Notes: a model not told the origin generated them from the letters alone. Counted from the stretch's first letter, positions 1 through 8,308 are shown. The stretch: 64,000 bases of DNA from Motilimonas pumila (GCF_003596335.1 NZ_QZCH01000002.1:124001-188000), one strand, 5' to 3'. Numbers and translations: made by a program.

Positions 1-1
1 A

Positions 2-667
2 GAAGTGGTACCTCGACTCCATGCGATGGAAAAAAAGGCGCAGTCTTATCATGCCGGTATCGAAGATAAGTTAACCATCGCCGTGTTTGGTTATACCTTT
101 TTTACGCAATACATAAACAAAATCAATCAATTGGCAGCTACTTACCCAGAGCTCACGATCAATCTGATTGATGCAGAAGAATGTGCCGAGCTCTATGCCA
201 ATGATCAAGCCGCCGCCGACATCATTATTGCACCGCAGCAGTTGAAACTGCGGCAAGGTTTTGAATCGCGCATTATTGACCAATTAAAGTGGAGCTTTGT
301 GGTGGCGCCGCATCATCCTTTGGCAAAGGTAAAGGGCGAGTTGTCGAGTCACGACTTTTTAGCCCACAAGCAGCTGCTGAACAGTGAAAATAAGTTTGCC
401 ACGCAAGAGTTGATTGAATCCATGCGCTTTAGCCCAAACGTGGTGAGTTGCTCACGCATTTACCAGCTGCAAGCATTATTGTTTTCAGGGTTGGGTTTTG
501 CGTATTTTCCATCGACTTTGACGGTGGATGCTATTGAACGTGGAGATATTGTTCAACTGAGCGTGGATTTTGAAGATGAGCAAACAAGTTGGCCAATAGA
601 GCTGGCATGGTCGCCTTCATTGGGGCCCGCGGGGTTATGGCTGATTGAGGAGTTTGTTGATTTGTAA
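2..667 (+). CDS. LysR-family regulator, 3' part (start outside window)
   Basis: Reading is open from the first bases and runs about 220 codons to TAA. Only the linker and the effector-binding domain are present; the helix-turn-helix lies upstream of the window. The domain opens with a typical strand (KLTIAVFGYT) after a linker that matches the linker of the two complete LysR proteins at 2731 and 8309, and it shares their GLGFAYFP-type motif near the C-terminus. The in-frame GTG at position 5 is therefore not the true start. The likely role is ligand-responsive transcription control; the target is unknown, though the next plus-strand gene is an outer-membrane barrel. Confidence 0.85.
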   Translation, partial: EVVPRLHAMEKKAQSYHAGIEDKLTIAVFGYTFFTQYINKINQLAATYPELTINLIDAEECAELYANDQAAADIIIAPQQLKLRQGFESRIIDQLKWSFVVAPHHPLAKVKGELSSHDFLAHKQLLNSENKFATQELIESMRFSPNVVSCSRIYQLQALLFSGLGFAYFPSTLTVDAIERGDIVQLSVDFEDEQTSWPIELAWSPSLGPAGLWLIEEFVDL

Positions 668-803
668 TTGATTGCCGAGGGCAACATGGCCGCTGGCCTT
701 ATGAATGAAAGCAGGGCTGAATCATGGTTGTATTTTGAGTGAGGCTGGTGGTTGCACAATAGTGAGATAAATAAGTAAAAAGCGGCGCTATAAACCGCAG
801 ATT

Positions 804-846
804 GATCTCGGCCGTGATGCTGTTAACGACACAGCGGGCCAAGATC
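804..846 (-). other. Long nested hairpin downstream of a small ORF
   Basis: On the minus strand, GATCTTGGCC pairs with GGCCGAGATC (ten pairs, one G-U), and inside the loop GCTGT pairs with ACAGC. It begins 16 bases after the stop of the 41-codon ORF at 862-987. It is followed by GCGG..CCGC and five T residues near 777-798, which could act as a weak terminator. Most likely the structured 3' end of the small transcript. Confidence 0.5.
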
Positions 847-861
847 CATGTTGCGTGTCAG

Positions 862-987
862 TCATAACCAGCAGCCTGGCATTTTGCTGAACAAGGTAAT
901 AGCAATAATAAACCAAATGGCGGAAGCCAGTACGCTATATGTAATGATGTCTGAGAAGTCGGTGACTGTTTTGATTAACTGAGTCAT
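862..987 (-). CDS. Small single-pass membrane protein (41 aa)
   Basis: ATG at 987 is preceded by AAGGA at a good distance, and 41 codons run to TGA. The product starts MTQLIKTVTDFSD and has one hydrophobic stretch at about residues 17-34, ending in KMPGCWL. I do not recognise a family. The compact layout (ribosome site, one-helix peptide, strong hairpin, short U-run) resembles small stress or type I toxin-like membrane peptides, but no antisense RNA is evident. No other gene lies between 668 and 1332. The call rests on the ribosome site, the hydrophobic profile and the downstream hairpin. Confidence 0.55.
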   Translation of the reverse strand: MTQLIKTVTDFSDIITYSVLASAIWFIIAITLFSKMPGCWL

Positions 988-1054
988 GGCGTGTTCCTTA
1001 ATGAGCTTGTGTGTGTAGGCTCATCTTCCCACCAAATAATAAATATATAGAGTT

Positions 1055-1231
1055 AGGTACCATTCGATATGCCAATGGGTTATCCATCAGTTACGGCTCT
1101 CTTTAATCACCTTTAAACGGCTTCGCTTGATCCGGTGACTTTTTATTTTTTTACGCTTTTCTGGTTCCACTCGCTTACGGCAAGGAAAACCATCACCACC
1201 TATCAACCTATTAAATAATCGAATGGTAACT
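1055..1231. repeat. 14-bp imperfect inverted repeats 150 bp apart
   Basis: AGGTACCATTCGAT at 1055-1068 is mirrored by ATCGAATGGTAACT at 1218-1231, with 13 of 14 positions complementary. The interval holds no ORF. It could be operator half-sites or the ends of a small non-autonomous element; no flanking target duplication is convincing. It lies about 100 bp upstream of the beta-barrel gene. Confidence 0.4.
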
Positions 1232-1332
1232 GGTTAAGTTAATTCGCCAAACGATGGGATTATGACCTCAACGGCAGCCAAGCTGCTTAGTTACAACAAC
1301 ATATTCTTAACCAGAAATTAGAGGACATACTC

Positions 1333-1848
1333 ATGAAAAAACTTAACGCACTTATCCTAACCGCTCTTTTAGCTTCACCTTTAGCAGCCATGGCAGACGG
1401 CTTCTACGTGGGTGGCCAAGTAGGTTACGGTGCACAAAAAAGCCAGCTCTCAGACGCAATAGGCGGTGAGAAAAAAGACCTTGAAACTGTCATCGGTTCG
1501 ATTAAAGCGGGTTATGACTTAAATGACTACATCGGCGCCGAAGTTCGTGTGTCTGGTGTGGACAAGCACAGTACTGGGATTAAAGCGGATTACTTAGCAT
1601 CGGCTTACCTAAAAGGCATGGTGCCAGTGACTGATTCTATTAGCTTGTACGGTTTAGTTGGGGCAACGTCGGTGCAAATGGACAAAAAAGTCTATGGCAA
1701 AGACAGTTTAGCCAGCGCGAGTTACGGTGTGGGTGCGCGTTACGCCATGACAGACAACATCGGCATTAATATCGAAGCCACTCAAATCTCTTCACACAAA
1801 GATTATGAGCTTGGCGGTGTGAGCCTAGGCGTAGATTATAAATTCTAA
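1333..1848 (+). CDS. Small outer-membrane beta-barrel protein
   Basis: The 171-residue product has a Sec signal peptide (MKKLNALILTALLASPLAAMA, cleaved before DGF). It then shows alternating short strands typical of the OMP beta-barrel/OmpW-like superfamily (FYVGGQVGYG; VGARYAMTDNIGINIEA) and a C-terminal DYKF whose final Phe fits the BAM signal. GAGGA lies just upstream of the ATG. It probably forms an eight-stranded barrel; cargo or function cannot be read from the sequence. The gene stands alone, about 670 bp after the partial lysR and 200 bp before a glycine-zipper protein. Confidence 0.8.
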   Translation: MKKLNALILTALLASPLAAMADGFYVGGQVGYGAQKSQLSDAIGGEKKDLETVIGSIKAGYDLNDYIGAEVRVSGVDKHSTGIKADYLASAYLKGMVPVTDSISLYGLVGATSVQMDKKVYGKDSLASASYGVGARYAMTDNIGINIEATQISSHKDYELGGVSLGVDYKF

Positions 1849-2047
1849 GCCATGCATCCAGAGCACTCTGTTTCCCTGCTTTGCCTGGCGCCGCTAAACA
1901 ATGTGCGGCGCAACGGCCACACCCTTCCTGCGCTTGGTTGGGTGAGTGGATGCGCAGACCCATCTGAATATCTCATAAGACCTAACTTCTGAGCGAGCTT
2001 TGCTCGCCCTAAGATAACCCTTGTATTTCGCAAGTTGGGAGTAACAC

Positions 2048-2500
2048 ATGAATACAAAACAATTTTTATTACTGGCCGTGTTTGGCAATGCCGCCATGAT
2101 CCCGGCCGCTATCGCCAGTTATGACGACCACTGTGACAATACCTTTGGCCATGTCGTGGAAGGCACAGTAACGGGCTCTCTGGTCGGCGGTGGCGTAGGT
2201 GTGATTGCTGATGGCCACGAGGGCGCTAAACGTGGCGCTGCGGTTGGCGCTATTGCCGGTGCGGTGGATGGCTTAGTCGAAGGGGAAGTGAGAAGAGAAC
2301 GCTGTCGAAGAGACATGCGTGATTTAGAGGACGCCATCATAGAGCAAGCCGCGGAAGACATTGCGGTCGAAGACATCATTATCAATGACGCGATAGACGT
2401 CGCTGATCTTGAAAATATGGCGGTTGAAGCTGCGGAAGTGGACACCGAATTTAGCATGGGCGATGACGGATTTGGCGCGGATGATGATGACTTCTTTTAA
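2048..2500 (+). CDS. Secreted glycine-zipper protein with acidic tail
   Basis: The 150-residue product has a signal peptide (about residues 1-23, ending AAIA). A glycine-zipper segment at about residues 37-76 (GSLVGGGVGVIADG; GAAVGAIAGAVDG) is followed by a basic patch (RRERCRR) and a strongly acidic C-terminus ending ADDDDFF. Glycine zippers usually insert in or span the outer membrane, as in SlyB/RcpB-type proteins, but there is no lipobox Cys here, so it is soluble or membrane-inserted in the periplasm. Upstream, a GCGAGC-TTT-GCTCGC hairpin at 1993-2007 separates it from the barrel gene. No specific family recognised. Confidence 0.65.
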   Translation: MNTKQFLLLAVFGNAAMIPAAIASYDDHCDNTFGHVVEGTVTGSLVGGGVGVIADGHEGAKRGAAVGAIAGAVDGLVEGEVRRERCRRDMRDLEDAIIEQAAEDIAVEDIIINDAIDVADLENMAVEAAEVDTEFSMGDDGFGADDDDFF

Positions 2501-2730
2501 TAAGGCGTGTTGACCTGTTAAGCGGACTTTTGCCGTGATTAATTCGATTTTATCTCGAATAAAATTTAACTGCGAGAGGTCAGCCCCTCATGAATAGTTA
2601 AGAAGGCAGGCGTCACTGGCGTGCTGTGTAATGGCATGTGACCAGTCTTCTCAGCTTTCAACTATCGGCGATATGCCTGTGGCAATAGGTGTTCACGCTG
2701 ATAGTCCACCGCTTACTCGGAAGGTGAATT

Positions 2731-3615
2731 ATGTTAAACCTAGAACAAATATCGGCCTTTATTGCCGCAGCGGATAAAGGTTCGTTTTCTGCTGCCGCGA
2801 GATACTTAGGTAAAAGCCAGAGCTCTATTAGCATTGCGCTGAATAATTTAGAGGTGGGACTAGGCATTCGCTTGTTTGATAGAAGCAGCAAATACCCTAC
2901 CTTGACCGAACAAGGAATGCGCACCTATACCCAAGCAAAAAACTTATTGCGGCAAGTAAAGCGGATCCAGCATTACGCCCAAAGCGCGCTCAATCAGGTA
3001 GAAGATACCTTACACATAGCTTTGGATCCTTTGGTACCCATGTTACTGGTTGAGCGGGCGCTAGACAAAATGGCGCAAGCGTTTCCCTATACCCAAGTGA
3101 AGATCAGCAAGTCTTATGGTCAACAGTTAACGGATGCTGTGTTAAATGACAATGCGCAACTCGGGCTGCATTTAACCGAGAAGGGTGTGCCCGATAACCT
3201 AGACTTTTTGGTTATCTCGCAAATTGAATGGGTTTATGTGTGTAGCCCAGACTCGAAATTGGCCGACATGGCTAAGATAGATCAAGATACCTTGATGACT
3301 CACCGCCAGATAGCTTGCGCCAGCATGCTCGAAAACCCGGTGCTAAAAGACTTAGGTAAATTATCTCAAGAGGTGTGGCAAACATCAGACCAAGATGACT
3401 TGATACGTCTAGTCGAACAAGGCCTAGGCTGGGCTTTCTTGCCTAAAACCATGGCACTAGAAAGGCAAGCTGGAGGCACTTTGATTGCGTTTGAGCCCGA
3501 GTTCCAGCATGCACCTATGTTTTATGCCGCTGACTTAATTTGGAAAGCTAACCAGCAGCAAGGACCGGCCATGCGTTATTTTATTAGCTTGTTGTCGGAG
3601 CGATTAGCTAGATAG
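2731..3615 (+). CDS. LysR-family transcriptional regulator
   Basis: The 294-residue product has an N-terminal winged HTH (about residues 4-62; SFSAAARYLGKSQSSIS recognition region; FDRSSKYPTLTEQG wing) and a LysR effector-binding domain from about residue 90 (LHIALDPLVP; GLGWAFLPK). GGAAGGTGA precedes the ATG. It is co-linear over its full length with the protein at 8309, so the two are clear paralogues, and the partial gene at position 2 is a third relative. An IS3-family element begins 4 bp after its stop codon and has displaced its terminator (now at 4922). Target genes unknown. Confidence 0.9.
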   Translation: MLNLEQISAFIAAADKGSFSAAARYLGKSQSSISIALNNLEVGLGIRLFDRSSKYPTLTEQGMRTYTQAKNLLRQVKRIQHYAQSALNQVEDTLHIALDPLVPMLLVERALDKMAQAFPYTQVKISKSYGQQLTDAVLNDNAQLGLHLTEKGVPDNLDFLVISQIEWVYVCSPDSKLADMAKIDQDTLMTHRQIACASMLENPVLKDLGKLSQEVWQTSDQDDLIRLVEQGLGWAFLPKTMALERQAGGTLIAFEPEFQHAPMFYAADLIWKANQQQGPAMRYFISLLSERLAR

Positions 3616-3651
3616 CACTGACTCGTCCTGATATAGGTTGACACATTTTAG

Positions 3652-4437
3652 TTAAAACGCTCGATGTACTTCATCGGGCGTTTTGTACTTCAAGGCTGTG
3701 TGGGGCCTATATTCATTATAGATTTTCACCGATTCTTCTACCATTTTTCTAGCTTCCGTTAAGTTAGCTGGTTTGATAAGAAGATATTCACTTTTCAATA
3801 TCCCATTGATTCTTTCAGCGAGTGCGTTTTGATAGCAGTCATACCCGTCGGTCATTGAACAATTTACTCCATGTTGTTGATGAAGCTTTTGATATTCTGC
3901 CGAACAATACTGCACGCCTCTATCTGAATGATGTATGAGCGGTTGCCAAGTCTTTCTCCTTTTAAGTGCACGGATAAATGCCTGCTTAATAGTATGAGTC
4001 TTCATGTTATCATCAACGTGGTAGCCAACGATTTTCCGTGAGTATGCATCCGTCACTAAACTGAGATAAGCCTCTCCCTGGCGAGTCGGTAGATAAGTTA
4101 TATCTGCAACCCATAACTGCTCGGGTCGCTCCGGGACATACCCTGATTTTATGATGTTAGGGTGACAATGGAATCGATGATGACTGTTAGTCGTGCGATG
4201 GTATGCACGTAATGTTGGTACAAGAAGCCGGTTCGCTTTAAGCAATGTGAACAAGTGATCACGACCGATAGTTAAACACTTTTTCGATAAAATGTATTTG
4301 AGCTTTCTGGTACCGATTCTAGGCTGGGTCAGGCGCTCTCTTTTTACAGTAATAAGCACATTAGCCTCATGAGCTGTGCGTACTTTTTCTGCTTCACACC
4401 TTTTGTAATAAGCTTGGCGCGAAATACCGATGAACAA
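3652..4437 (-). CDS. IS3-family transposase OrfB (DDE integrase domain)
   Basis: The rve integrase core carries the DDE residues: D in WVADITYL, D in HHSDRGVQY, and E in LAERINGILKSEY with the family K seven residues later. The ATG at 4437 is probably not the main start: in the -1 frame relative to orfA the frame stays open upstream, reading through KACLFIGISRQAYYKR. Translation is therefore expected as an OrfAB fusion by ribosomal frameshifting. It catalyses strand transfer of the element. No premature stops are seen. Confidence 0.92.
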   Translation of the reverse strand: MFIGISRQAYYKRCEAEKVRTAHEANVLITVKRERLTQPRIGTRKLKYILSKKCLTIGRDHLFTLLKANRLLVPTLRAYHRTTNSHHRFHCHPNIIKSGYVPERPEQLWVADITYLPTRQGEAYLSLVTDAYSRKIVGYHVDDNMKTHTIKQAFIRALKRRKTWQPLIHHSDRGVQYCSAEYQKLHQQHGVNCSMTDGYDCYQNALAERINGILKSEYLLIKPANLTEARKMVEESVKIYNEYRPHTALKYKTPDEVHRAF

Positions 4438-4454
4438 ACAAGCTTTCGTTACGG

Positions 4455-4868
4455 TTAACTTTGAAAGCGTTTTTTCCTCAATAACTCGGCTTTGCGCTTT
4501 TTTGACAGATGAACCCCAAAGTCTCTGTCCATAACCTTAACCACCGCCTCGAAAAAATCGGCTTTTAGCTGAGTGTCTTCTAATTGCTGTTCAAGCTCTT
4601 TAATACGTTGTTCAGGCGTTTGAGAAGAAGATGATTGAGACATGACGATACCTTTGCTCTTTATTTCAGACTGTCCTGTAGTCCAATTTAGTTGACCATG
4701 TTTACGAAGCCAAACTAAAACAGTTGAACGTCCTTGGATCCCATAGCGCTCTTGAGCTTGTTTGTAAGTCATTTCCCCTTTTTCGACTTGCTCAACGACT
4801 GCCAATTTAAAAGCAAGGGAATAATCTTTCTGTGTCCGTTTACCTATTGATTTCATGACATTCTCCAT
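4455..4868 (-). CDS. IS3-family transposase OrfA (HTH DNA-binding)
   Basis: The 137-residue product has an N-terminal helix-turn-helix of the IS3/HTH_29 type (YSLAFKLAVVEQVEKG; YGIQGRSTVLVWLRKHG) and a leucine-rich coiled coil (QRIKELEQQLEDTQLKADFF) used for multimerisation. Near its 3' end the minus strand reads AGG AAA AAA CGC (A-run at 4470-4475), a plausible slippery site. A -1 slip there enters the orfB frame, giving the full transposase. It binds the terminal inverted repeats. Confidence 0.9.
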   Translation of the reverse strand: MENVMKSIGKRTQKDYSLAFKLAVVEQVEKGEMTYKQAQERYGIQGRSTVLVWLRKHGQLNWTTGQSEIKSKGIVMSQSSSSQTPEQRIKELEQQLEDTQLKADFFEAVVKVMDRDFGVHLSKKRKAELLRKKRFQS

Positions 4869-4921
4869 TTATTGACTGGAAAAGTGTCAACCTTATTTAG
4901 GACGGGTCACACGCATTATTT

Positions 4922-4944
4922 AAGCCTCCTATTGGAGGCTTTTT
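4922..4944 (+). terminator. Rho-independent terminator orphaned from lysR
   Basis: AAGCCTCC (4922-4929) pairs with GGAGGCTT (4934-4941) across a TATT loop, followed by T residues. Without the IS3 element it would lie about 10 bp after the stop codon of the lysR gene that ends at 3615, so it is that gene's original terminator. Confidence 0.85.
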
Positions 4945-5585
4945 CATTGGTTATATTTTCCTTTTATCAAGCCGTATAAGCCCTTACCACGAGCCATACA
5001 TTATATAACGCAGGGCTAAATCAAGTTTTCTTGTTGGTTAAGTTCGCTTGCATCCCATATCTGCCAAAATTAGGAGGTGGCTACACTCAATTCAATGGTC
5101 AAAGCACCGTTCATGGAAGTCAAAAGGGTTGGCTCTATGCTAAGCCGTCAGGCAATTAAAACACGCAACGAAAAGGGGAATTAAACGGGCATATTAAGCA
5201 ATATGGTTTACTGCCCGGGAACAAGTAAAGCGCTGAGAAATCGCAGACTAAGCAAAGTTTTACCTAAGCTGCTTGGCGAAAACCTGGAACTCGGGTCATG
5301 CGAGTATTCTTGCCTTGCTCCCTTACATGCAATGCTCTCTGGCATGCTTTACTTTGCGGCTGCTTGCCGGCGTGAATGAGCCTGTTATATGGCAGCAACC
5401 TGCTTACTGCGTGATTTAACCGTGATGCTGGCTTTTGGCAAACCTTTACGGAAGTAATTACTTTGATGTGGACTTACTTTTGGGGGGCTATTGCTAGGCC
5501 ATTTTAGGCGAACTTTTTTGTTTAATTTATGGGAGATTCGAAAATATCAAAGAGGCTGACGATTGTTTCGGGCCATTGAATGACT
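4945..5585. other. 640-bp stretch without a recognised gene
   Basis: No ORF with coding character is seen. The only frame worth noting runs 5077-5184 on the plus strand (GTG start or an inner ATG at 5095, about 30 codons, basic, ending NEKGN). It overlaps a TAGGAGGTGG motif but has no recognisable homology. The region may be decayed sequence between mobile-element territory and the amide hydrolase gene. Confidence 0.4.
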
Positions 5586-5609
5586 AAAAGCCCAGCGCGA
5601 TGGCTGGGC
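5586..5609 (-). terminator. Rho-independent terminator of the amide hydrolase gene
   Basis: On the minus strand GCCCAGC (5603-5609) pairs with GCTGGGC (5590-5596) across a six-base loop and is followed by TTTT. It lies about 20 bp after the stop codon of the hydrolase gene. Confidence 0.85.
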
Positions 5610-5627
5610 GAAGTGGTTTTGGGCGGG

Positions 5628-6644
5628 TTATTTGACGTTCGGGTTTTGGCCTAACACGGTTTCTGCCGGTGCATTAGTATCAAACATGGTGAAGTCGTAG
5701 TGCTCAATTTCCCATGTATCAGCGCGGTCGAGTACCACAGATTTGTTGGCTTGGTCGGTGTAGATGGTCCAAAGTGTTGGGAATACGCTGTCGACATAAG
5801 GGTCCAAGCGGTCATAGCCAGAGAACACATTGGCGCCAACGGCTTTGATGCTTAGCGCCGCTTGTGCTGGGTCAGTGACGTTACGGCTGTGCATGTCTTC
5901 CACAATCTCTTTGGCGCGCAGACGGCGGTCGTAAGAGCGAATGCTGGCGTTCGGCTCGGTTTGCTCTTGGTCCATTATCAAGTGAGTGCTGAACTCAGGG
6001 TCATTGGACATAAATTGCACGCCCGGTGCGGTTTCATAGGTGCCTTGGTAAATCTTTTGCTCGCCTTTGACGTATTCGATGACGGCGCTGTTGCCGCTGG
6101 CGTCAGTGATTTGATAGTGCACAGGGGCCGAAATACACTCGTTAGCATGGCCGGGCAAGTTACAAATCTCTTGGTCAATGACATCGATGGATTGAAGCGC
6201 CGCAATGGCTTCATTGGTAGTCGAGAAGTTGTCGACGATGTAGCGTGGCACTTCACCGGCTGCGACGTCAGGCACGCCGGCTTTGCCTTCAGGGAACTCA
6301 GTGTAGTCTTTGCCAAGGTAAAGAATGCGTGCCACGAGGCCTTTTTCGTTGATGGCTTCAGCTACTAGGCCGGGGTTAAAAGATTTAATTTGCAGTGAGG
6401 CGTATTTAGATTGAGTGGTCACGGCTTCGTCAGAGTCGCTGTAGGTGTTTGTCATGCCTTTACCTTTACCCACCATTTGCGCTTTATCTTGGCCGAACCA
6501 GTCCATGGTGCGCACCGTCATGCTGACGTCGGCGTTGTTGTAGATAGCAGAAGTACAGGCGTTGGCGATACCGAAAGTGCCAGCAGAAGCGGCAGCAGCG
6601 ATAACAAAAGCGATGGCAGTTTTGGTGGTATTGAATGTGTTCAT
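5628..6644 (-). CDS. Secreted linear-amide C-N hydrolase (choloylglycine hydrolase family)
   Basis: Ntn-hydrolase of the penicillin V acylase/bile salt hydrolase superfamily, 338 aa. The start is the ATG at 6644, preceded by GAGGAG; the frame stays open upstream but with no plausible signal. A signal peptide ends IANA, exposing Cys30 as the N-terminal nucleophile (ACTSAIYNN). Arg45 and Asp48 (VRTMDW), an Asn in MSNDP and an Arg in YDRRLRA fit the rest of the catalytic set. It should cleave amide bonds in the periplasm. Gram-negative relatives have been reported to act on acyl-homoserine lactones or penicillin V; the substrate here cannot be told. Monocistronic, with its own terminator. Confidence 0.88.
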   Translation of the reverse strand: MNTFNTTKTAIAFVIAAAASAGTFGIANACTSAIYNNADVSMTVRTMDWFGQDKAQMVGKGKGMTNTYSDSDEAVTTQSKYASLQIKSFNPGLVAEAINEKGLVARILYLGKDYTEFPEGKAGVPDVAAGEVPRYIVDNFSTTNEAIAALQSIDVIDQEICNLPGHANECISAPVHYQITDASGNSAVIEYVKGEQKIYQGTYETAPGVQFMSNDPEFSTHLIMDQEQTEPNASIRSYDRRLRAKEIVEDMHSRNVTDPAQAALSIKAVGANVFSGYDRLDPYVDSVFPTLWTIYTDQANKSVVLDRADTWEIEHYDFTMFDTNAPAETVLGQNPNVK

Positions 6645-7047
6645 GAATGACTCCTCAGTCGGGTTAACTCTGGGTAATGTGTGAGCGGTGTGTCGCTCTG
6701 TTGGGACCCATAGTAGGGGCAGACAGCGAAAGCTTACAGTTAACACCTTTAAGTCCTGCTTTAAGGTTGAGCCAGCTATTTACGTTAAGAGTGATGACGA
6801 ATAGGTGGGTAAAGGGATATAGCGACACAGCAGTGATGTGTTATCGCAATCCTTTCAAAGGCAGCAGACAAGCTAATAAGTGCTGTTGATGAAGCAAAAA
6901 ATGCTTCAGCAATTGAAGCTGTCGATTGGTTAAATGTATTCATGAATCGAATGGGTACTAATTCAATCAATTTAAAAAACGGTGGGAGCATTAAGGCAAC
7001 GGCAGCTTAGTTGCCAACAATCCCATTTTTGAATTGAGAGAACCATT
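6645..7047. other. Divergent intergenic region (402 bp)
   Basis: It holds the promoters of the amide hydrolase (minus) and the barrel gene (plus). A plus-strand open frame of about 48 codons at roughly 6840-7009 (ending NGGSIKATAA) has amino-acid composition like real protein but no start codon or ribosome site, so it may be a gene remnant. A GAAGCA-AAAAA-TGCTTC hairpin lies within it near 6892-6908. Confidence 0.4.
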
Positions 7048-8187
7048 ATGAAAGCACTTCGTAAGCCACTAAGTTTACTCATTGCCCTAAGTTGCGCGCC
7101 TGCATTGTCTCACGCCGGTGCGTTTGACCAGTTTTTTGATCCCCAAGATGGCCAGTTAGATGCGAGTCAGTGGATTTTAGATAATGCCCACGGCTTTTTA
7201 CCCGTGCCGTTTGCGATTACTGATCCTGCGGTGGGCGTCGGGGGGGGGGCTGCATTGCTTTTCTTCCATGAAACAGAGCAACAAAAAGCCAAGCGTGTGA
7301 AAGATCCTGAGTCGGTGCAAGGCATACCATTGAGCGTATCGGGTGTGGTCGCGGGGGCCACCAATAACGGCAGCTACTTAGGAGGAGCATTTCATTCAGG
7401 TAATTGGCGCGATGACAGTGTGCGCTACTTAGGTGGCATATTTGGTGCCTCGTTTAACCTGACTTTTTATCAGCCTGACGATAACCAAGGGCAGAAATTC
7501 AATATGGAAGGCATTTATTTTCTGCAAGACATCGACTTTCGCCTCGGTAAGAGTCACTTTTTTGTGGGTGGCAGTTACAGTTACATGGACTCAAAAACCA
7601 AATTTGAGATGCCGGGGCTCGTGCCTGGCGTTAACCAGTTTGATCTAGATAGCCGTGACGCCGATGTGTCAGTGAAACTGACCTATGATAATCGTGACAA
7701 TACTTTTTCACCTGAGCAAGGTACTAAGGTGGGCATAAAGGCGTCGTTTCACGATAAAGCGTTTGGTGGCGACTTTGAATACCAGAAATATCGGGTGTTT
7801 GGTCAGCATTACCAGAAGTTGAATGATAAATGGGGAGTAGCGGTACGCGGCGACGCTCAAGCTATTTCAGGTGATGCCCCATTTTATGCCAGACCCTTTT
7901 TAGAAATGCGCGGCATGCCAGCCTTGCGCTATCAAGGTGATAATACGGTATTGGCCGAAGCAGAGGTGAGCTACAAGGTAAACGATCGCTGGACCGTATT
8001 AGGCTTTGCGGGTACGGGGAACGCTTTTGATAGCGACCAAAGCATCAAGGATACTAAATGGCGCACCAGTCGTGGTGCCGGCTTTCGTTACCTTATTGCG
8101 CGTCAGCTTGGTATGAAAGTGGGCATTGATATTGCCAAAGGGCCGTTAGATTGGACTACTCATATTCAATTTGGCAGCGCTTGGTAA
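7048..8187 (+). CDS. BamA/TamA-family outer-membrane barrel without POTRA domains
   Basis: The 379-residue product has a signal peptide (about residues 1-23) and then a surface-antigen (D15/Omp85 C-terminal) barrel: DITDPAVG-type first strand (ITDPAVGVGGGAALLF), LTYDNRDNTFSPEQG with the family TxDxRD/PxxG pattern, and an FLEMRGMPALRYQG segment resembling the VRGY/F lid motif. No POTRA repeats precede it. Ten consecutive G residues at 7240-7249 encode Gly-Gly-Gly near codon 65; slippage there would frameshift the protein. LysR gene follows in the same direction 120 bp later. Substrate unknown. Confidence 0.85.
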   Translation: MKALRKPLSLLIALSCAPALSHAGAFDQFFDPQDGQLDASQWILDNAHGFLPVPFAITDPAVGVGGGAALLFFHETEQQKAKRVKDPESVQGIPLSVSGVVAGATNNGSYLGGAFHSGNWRDDSVRYLGGIFGASFNLTFYQPDDNQGQKFNMEGIYFLQDIDFRLGKSHFFVGGSYSYMDSKTKFEMPGLVPGVNQFDLDSRDADVSVKLTYDNRDNTFSPEQGTKVGIKASFHDKAFGGDFEYQKYRVFGQHYQKLNDKWGVAVRGDAQAISGDAPFYARPFLEMRGMPALRYQGDNTVLAEAEVSYKVNDRWTVLGFAGTGNAFDSDQSIKDTKWRTSRGAGFRYLIARQLGMKVGIDIAKGPLDWTTHIQFGSAW

Positions 8188-8308
8188 GCAACTGCAATCG
8201 ACTTCGCAATTCTGCTGCGGGTCCCTGCTAACATTTGATAGCTTATTTAATGGATTTGGTCTTTAATAGGTTAATAGTCAACCTCATTGATATTTGAATA
8301 GGTGAAGC

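Larger units (their letters stand above)
3619..4909 (-). mobile_element. IS3-family insertion sequence, complete
   Basis: The element is 1291 bp and carries orfA and orfB on the minus strand. Its ends begin TGACTCGTCC on the left and TGACCCGTCC on the reversed right side; the imperfect inverted repeats continue through a shared AGGTTGACAC. It is flanked by the 3-bp direct repeat CAC (3616-3618 and 4910-4912), normal for IS3 transposition. Removing the element and one CAC leaves the lysR stop followed directly by a hairpin terminator, so the insertion is simple and looks intact and fairly recent. Confidence 0.92.

Noticed and set aside
2119-2457. 112-codon minus-strand ORF opposite the glycine-zipper gene
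   Set aside because: Ser/Ala/Thr-rich antisense shadow of a Gly/Ala/Asp gene; no start signal.
5862-6368. 168-codon plus-strand ORF inside the amide hydrolase gene
   Set aside because: It is antisense to a well-supported gene, shows no family motif and has valine/cysteine-rich shadow composition.
6840-7009. Open frame ending NGGSIKATAA as a gene
   Set aside because: No start codon or ribosome site in the frame; kept only as a possible remnant.
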